DNA from: Galeopsis tetrahit
Taxonomy: Eukaryota; Streptophyta; Magnoliopsida; Lamiales; Lamiaceae
Direction of reading: 5' to 3'
NCBI GenBank assembly: GCA_963675135.1
Contig: OY776123.1
Coordinates: forward strand, 870,501-934,500
Length of the DNA stretch: 64,000 nucleotides
Made by a program: the position numbers and the translations under genes. The notes beneath the pieces are model-generated. The model saw nothing but the letters and a program-made list of their open reading frames with translations. It had not been told where the DNA came from and made no database searches. This document shows, piece by piece, positions 58,983 through 64,000 of this stretch; the first letter of the stretch is position 1, and each line of letters opens with the position of its first letter.

Positions 58983-60702
58983 ATTTTTAGTGTAATAAAT
59001 TAGTGACGTTTGGAGTATTATTTTTTTTAATTTTTTTTTTAGGAAAAAGTGTGTGTGAGAGAGAAGAATTGGGACCCACCAGATTTGGTACAGTGAGGTA
59101 ACCAATTTAAGGTTGATGTAAGTATATTTGGTGTATCTCTGTCTGTTTCGTATACTTGTACCTTCCATCGTCTGAATTGTACTTTTCTTTTTTTTTTAAA
59201 GTATTTCTGTCCCATCAAATAATCACAAATTTAAGACAGAGAAACACGTGTTTTCGTACGGACAAAAGAAAACGCGTTTTCGTATACTGGATTTTCTCAC
59301 TTTATTTTTTTAATTGAAATTTGTTTTAATGTTTCATTCTCTATATTATAAAAATATATTTTCCTTATTTAAGAAATCGAAACTTTTAAAAAAAAATTAA
59401 TATGTAAATTATTTATTAATATTATGGAAGATAAAAGTGAGGAAAGTAAAGATTTTTTAATTTTATAAATAGTAAAGATGTTTTTTTTATATGAATAAAA
59501 TAATGAATATTGAGATGTTTTGAGTGGATAGTTAATTTTTTTTTTTTTAATATTTTAAGTGCAAGTATATTGTAGCGAAACTACTAAACTTTCTTTTTTC
59601 GTTTGTTTCAATAAAAATTATCAATTTCGTATTTGGTAAACTATTATCTCGTTGGTGATACTTATTTTCAATTGGTTGCACATTTGCACCTATACAATTG
59701 AAATTTGATTCCAATAAATTGAGTACAGTTATTACGTATATTGTATTCCCTTCTTCTATAATAATTTTCATACTTTTATTTTTGGGAAGTTCCACTATAA
59801 TTTTAAGACCATTAAAATGAAAAATCATTTATAAATCTTACAATATTAAAATCTTACACAAAATGTTTATTATGTTTGACCCACACATATATACAAGTCA
59901 ACTCATTTATTTATTTTATAAATAAATTTTATTGTACAATATTAATCCTCAAAATCCTACTCATTATTACATTTTTTTAATATGTGTGTTCACCTACATA
60001 AAAAAAATTATATATTCTCAATATATTTTATATATGTGTTGTATATATCTTTCTATATTGATAGAGTATTTCTTAATTTATGTGAAAAAAGTTCATAATT
60101 ATCTTTTACAAAAGAAAATTAAATATTTTATATATAAGTAATTATGATTTCAACAACATTAAATATTAATGGGGTGTAATTACTGTTACGTCAGAAATAT
60201 TTAATGTTGTTTAATTATGGTCAAAAGACAACATTTATTCTTTGAGGTATATTCTTAATGGGGGTGGGTGGTGTGAGGTGGAGAATTATTTTTATTTTTT
60301 ATTCAATAAATTAAATTAATAAAATTAGTTGACTATTTTCTTTTGGATAAATCAAGAATCCTGCAGATTTTAGACTAGATCTTGAATATTCATATTATTA
60401 ATTAGTAATAGGAATAAATATATACTTGTCGTTAATTTAGGAAACTGATACAATTAAAATTATTATTTATAAAAAAATATCTTATTACCACATTATATAC
60501 AAATCATAAAATCGTATAGATTTTTTTTTTTGAATTTGGTAGATATTAGCTATATAATTTTTTTGAACAAATTAATTTAAATATTTGAAGATTTGCAATA
60601 TACAGTAAAAATGTGAAATATTGATATAAAAAATTGTGGTTGAATGGAATGAGATTATGAATGGAAATAAGATCTGATCTAAGAAGGAATGAAATGTAAT
60701 AT

Positions 60703-61067
60703 TGTACTCCCTCCGTTTTTTATTAAATGTCACTTTGTCTTTTTCAATATTTTTTAAATAAGTGTCATTCTACACTTTTTTCTTCAAGTTTGACAATTTT
60801 ACCCTTTACATTGTACTCCCTCCTTTTTCTTTACCTTAATTTAAGTTTTTTCCCTTTTGAATATAGCACTATAACATAAATCATGCATAAACCTTAATTA
60901 TTGTATACATGAATATCATCTACAATATTGACCACATTCATTACTAAACATAAATTTAATATTAAAATTAGTTATCATTAATGAAGGGTAAATTTGTCCA
61001 TGATTATATATCTTAATATGTTGAAAATTGTTAAAATGACACTTATTTAAAAGTGGAGGGAGTATAA
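60703..61067. mobile_element. MITE with TACTCCCTCCGTTTTTT ends
   Basis: Left TACTCCCTCCGTTTTTTATT then AATAAGTGTCATTCTACA; right AAAATGACACTTATTTAAAA then GTGGAGGGAGTATA. Stowaway-like, distinct from family E in the interior. Confidence 0.7.
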
Positions 61068-61544
61068 ATTTATTTTAAACTATTATTATTAAGAAATAAG
61101 AATTTCATACTTTTGAGAATTACCATTCAATTAAAGAATAATATTCCATTTCATAAATTCAACCTATCACAAAATTAGGAATAGGTCCATAAATAATCCT
61201 ACTCTAAATTACTAAAAACATATCAAATAAAAACTATAAATGTTTGATCCAAATTATCGAAGTGGAAGATTTCCTAATGTTGGTCAAAATTACTAAAATA
61301 TGAGATTCATAATTGTGTGCTGCAAATTCTTTTTTATGAGTATTTTTTTTATATATATAATTTTGACCATTTATTATAAAGTGGGAAAGAGTAATAAACC
61401 ATTATTATTGAGATTCATTGAATTATTTGCTAATTCCCTTCTATTTATGGGATTTATCATTATTATTCTTTTCTAGTACATTTATACACTATGTAATTCA
61501 TGCATACATATGCATAATACGTTTAACGTTACTTTTGAGGGTTC

Positions 61545-62025
61545 GAAATCTCCTATTACACAACGGTGTTATATCTTCTGTTACATACTTTAAATGAATG
61601 TTATGTATCTTAATCTCTAATTTAGTTAATAATTAATTTAGATTAATTATGATCAAAATAAAACTCTCATATTCACTTTTAAAATCTAACTAAATCTCAC
61701 AAAATTTAATTATATTTAAATGTAAAAAAATATTAAATCACTTAAAAATATTAATTATATTTAAATAATCTAGTTGTAAAATCTGTTCAATATAATTTAA
61801 GATTTTAATGAATAAAATTATTAAAACAATTTGAATATAAAATTATTTTTCTATAATTGTACAAAAAGTATCTTTTTTTTTTAAGTTTAAATTTTAAAAG
61901 ATTTAATTAGATTTGAGGGATAATAAATGAATTTTATTTTGATCATAAATGACCTAAACTAGTTATTAACTAAATTAGAGATTAAGACACGTAACATTTA
62001 TCTAAGGCAACAGGAGATTCCGTCT
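61545..62025. mobile_element. Inverted-repeat element ~480 bp
   Basis: GAAATCTCCTATTACACAAC and CTAATTTAGTTAATAATTAA on the left are mirrored by TTATTAACTAAATTAGAGAT and ACAGGAGATTCCGTC on the right. Interior mirrored around AAAATTTAATTATATTT. No ORF. Confidence 0.6.
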
Positions 62026-64000
62026 CACTTTTGAGTATATAAATTAAGAAAAATAATTAAATAATAAATATAGTAGAAGTGATGTGATGTGATTGAGAAA
62101 TAGAAAAATAAAGAAAAAGATAAGATATAATGACCAAAATAATAAAATTAAAAATTTATAAATAAAAAAAGGGAGTAATAAATTTTCTCATTTAAAAAAA
62201 TGAAAAGTTCGTCACGGGAGTTAAGGAGATAGAAAGAAAATGCACATGGATGGGTTACCAATGTCATATCAAATACAGTAAAATGTTATCTAAAAATTAT
62301 TTTAAAAAAAAAACATTTTTAAATCTCAATTGACTAGTTCTATTTTTTCATATTTGTTCCCCTAATTATTATCTTCAAATATACTTTAAAGAAATTAATA
62401 TTAAAGCAAGCTTATTTAATATAATTAATTTACATGACTCTATAATAAAAAACTAAAATTAAATCATTATAACTCCATTTATTCTAGTAGTATATGTTAA
62501 TTAATCATTACTCCGTATTTGATTCCATGTTTATTTAATTAATAAGTTTTCTTATTGACGAAGGAAACTTATGAGTGTAAAGTTGTAAAAGATAAACTTT
62601 TTATATTTAACTGGCAAAAATAAAGTGGTTTTAATTTATAACCCTTTTTAACACATAATGACTGATCACATTCAGCCAAAACACACACACATTTAACACG
62701 TAATTGCAATAAGTTGTACCTATCAAGTATTTTTAGTTTGGAGGGTGGATGAATCGTGATGTCAATTTTACGGACCGTCATGTAAATTAGTATGGACAAA
62801 TCGATTATTTTCGAATTCTCATTATTGGGTCGGACTTCTTAGATTTATAATTATCAGATAATTTTTTGACATTTCTTGTTTTTATACTGGTGAATATGCT
62901 TAAAGACAATTTTTGATACTTTAAGAATAGTAACACAAATTCGCGAATTTTAAGACCAAAATATTGTGCTACAAGAGTAATTTGTATTACTACGTACATT
63001 GCCTTTATAGTAACCCATTTTGATACAAAATGTGACATTTAATTATTTATCATTAAACAATATTTTATACTACCCCTTTTCTAACTTCTTATTCATTCTT
63101 TTTATCTAATTATGTAATTGAATGTGATAATCAGTTTCACTTTAGTGTTTAATATTTTATTTCACTATAATCAATGTATTATTATATTAAAATCGATATA
63201 TATTAAAAATCTAATAAAATAAAATATCAAGTGAAATCGTAACTAAAGAAAGAGGAACATAAAAGAATTCCACCATTTAAACAATTAATCTTTCTTATGA
63301 TTAATCATTGTCTTAATCTTGTTATGGGTCGGTTGCGTTTGTTATGAGCTGTGAGATACTAACACGTAACAAAATACTTTTCTTTAAATGGATTATAATA
63401 ATAATAATTGATAATATTTCTTTCAAATTAATCCAACTATAATTGTACATGCAGTGTGCTTCTACTTTAATCAAACCACTAACTTTTACCCTACAAAGAA
63501 ATATTTTATTTCAACGTTTTTTCAAACACACGTGGTATTACGTAATAGGTTTTGGACAACATGAATACAACTAGCTATAGATACTTGAGAGTCATAAAAT
63601 CGTGAAATTAAAGTATGGATCCAAACATCTGATCAATATTTTGTTCGTTCCACAGTTGTTTCCGAAGAAAAAATGAGTAAAATATTAGTAATAAATAATT
63701 TTATAAACAAAAAAAAAAAAAATTATATGAAAAAATAATGACATTTATACAGTAAATATTGTGAAAATAAAGTAGGGATCGAAACATCAAATTAAATAAT
63801 ATTTTCTTGTTCAACAATTGTTTAAACTGGTACATAAATTAAGAAGAAAAAATGGGTAAAGTATTGATGAATAATTTTATAAAATTTTATGAATAAAATA
63901 AAAATGAATTGAGTGCAGAAATAATGACATTTATACAAAATGATTGAAAATAAAGTTTATGAAGAAATTTTCTTTTAGGGTATGCAAACAATTGTAAAAC

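Larger units (their letters stand above)
57352..64000. other. AT-rich region upstream of CESA, no gene seen
   Basis: 57352-57700 should hold the CESA 5' UTR and core promoter; I found no clear TATA box. Beyond lie MITEs at 57766-58168, 58625-58982, 60703-61067 and 61545-62025, and a pair of direct repeats at 63600-64000. Remaining ORFs are short, AT-driven Ile/Tyr/Lys-rich frames without splice logic. Confidence 0.6.

Overview
The window reads as nuclear DNA of a flowering plant, most likely a eudicot. The evidence is AT-rich spacers, short exons split by many GT-AG introns, many small inverted-repeat transposons (MITEs), and genes whose closest recognisable relatives are plant proteins: a cellulose synthase with a RING finger, an AP2/ERF factor, a LIKE-COV protein and a CDK-related kinase. 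I see no bacterial, organellar or viral gene. Exons were set by hand from splice consensus, reading phase and recalled family sequences. In every gene except the kinase the exon phases close exactly.

Layout. 1-3593 (+): 3' part of a CDK-related protein kinase. 4703-9017 (-): complete UBP27-type deubiquitinase. 10368-11376 (+): promoter and transcription unit with two U14 C/D-box snoRNAs and a truncated third. 13053-17834 and 19118-23239 (+): tandem pair of intact RPN5 (26S proteasome lid) genes. 23914-23986 (-): tRNA-Glu(CTC). 24405-25515 (-): two-exon group X ERF factor. 25516-31600: gene-poor, repeat-rich. 31601-35640 (-): large subunit of ribonucleotide reductase, 17 exons. 35641-40093: transposon-rich, with a Harbinger-like element and several MITEs. 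40094-42043 (+): small two-exon membrane-protein gene. 43149-47064 (+): LIKE-COV gene, seven exons. 48599-48865 (-): small uncertain ORF. 50871-57351 (-): CESA6-clade cellulose synthase, 14 exons. 57352-64000: AT-rich, no gene seen.

There is no operon-like logic, as expected in a plant. Several genes serve growing cells: U14 (18S rRNA processing), RPN5 and UBP27 (ubiquitin system), RNR1 (dNTP supply) and CESA (primary wall). The RNR1 upstream region carries an E2F-type site, a telo-box and a TATA box. The U14 unit carries a Site II element, telo-box and TATA box. No wholly new system was found. The most notable items are the duplicated U14 unit, the tandem RPN5 genes with start-codon-only first exons, a satellite-like array with two-unit higher-order structure in CESA intron 1, and MITE families recurring in introns of unrelated genes.
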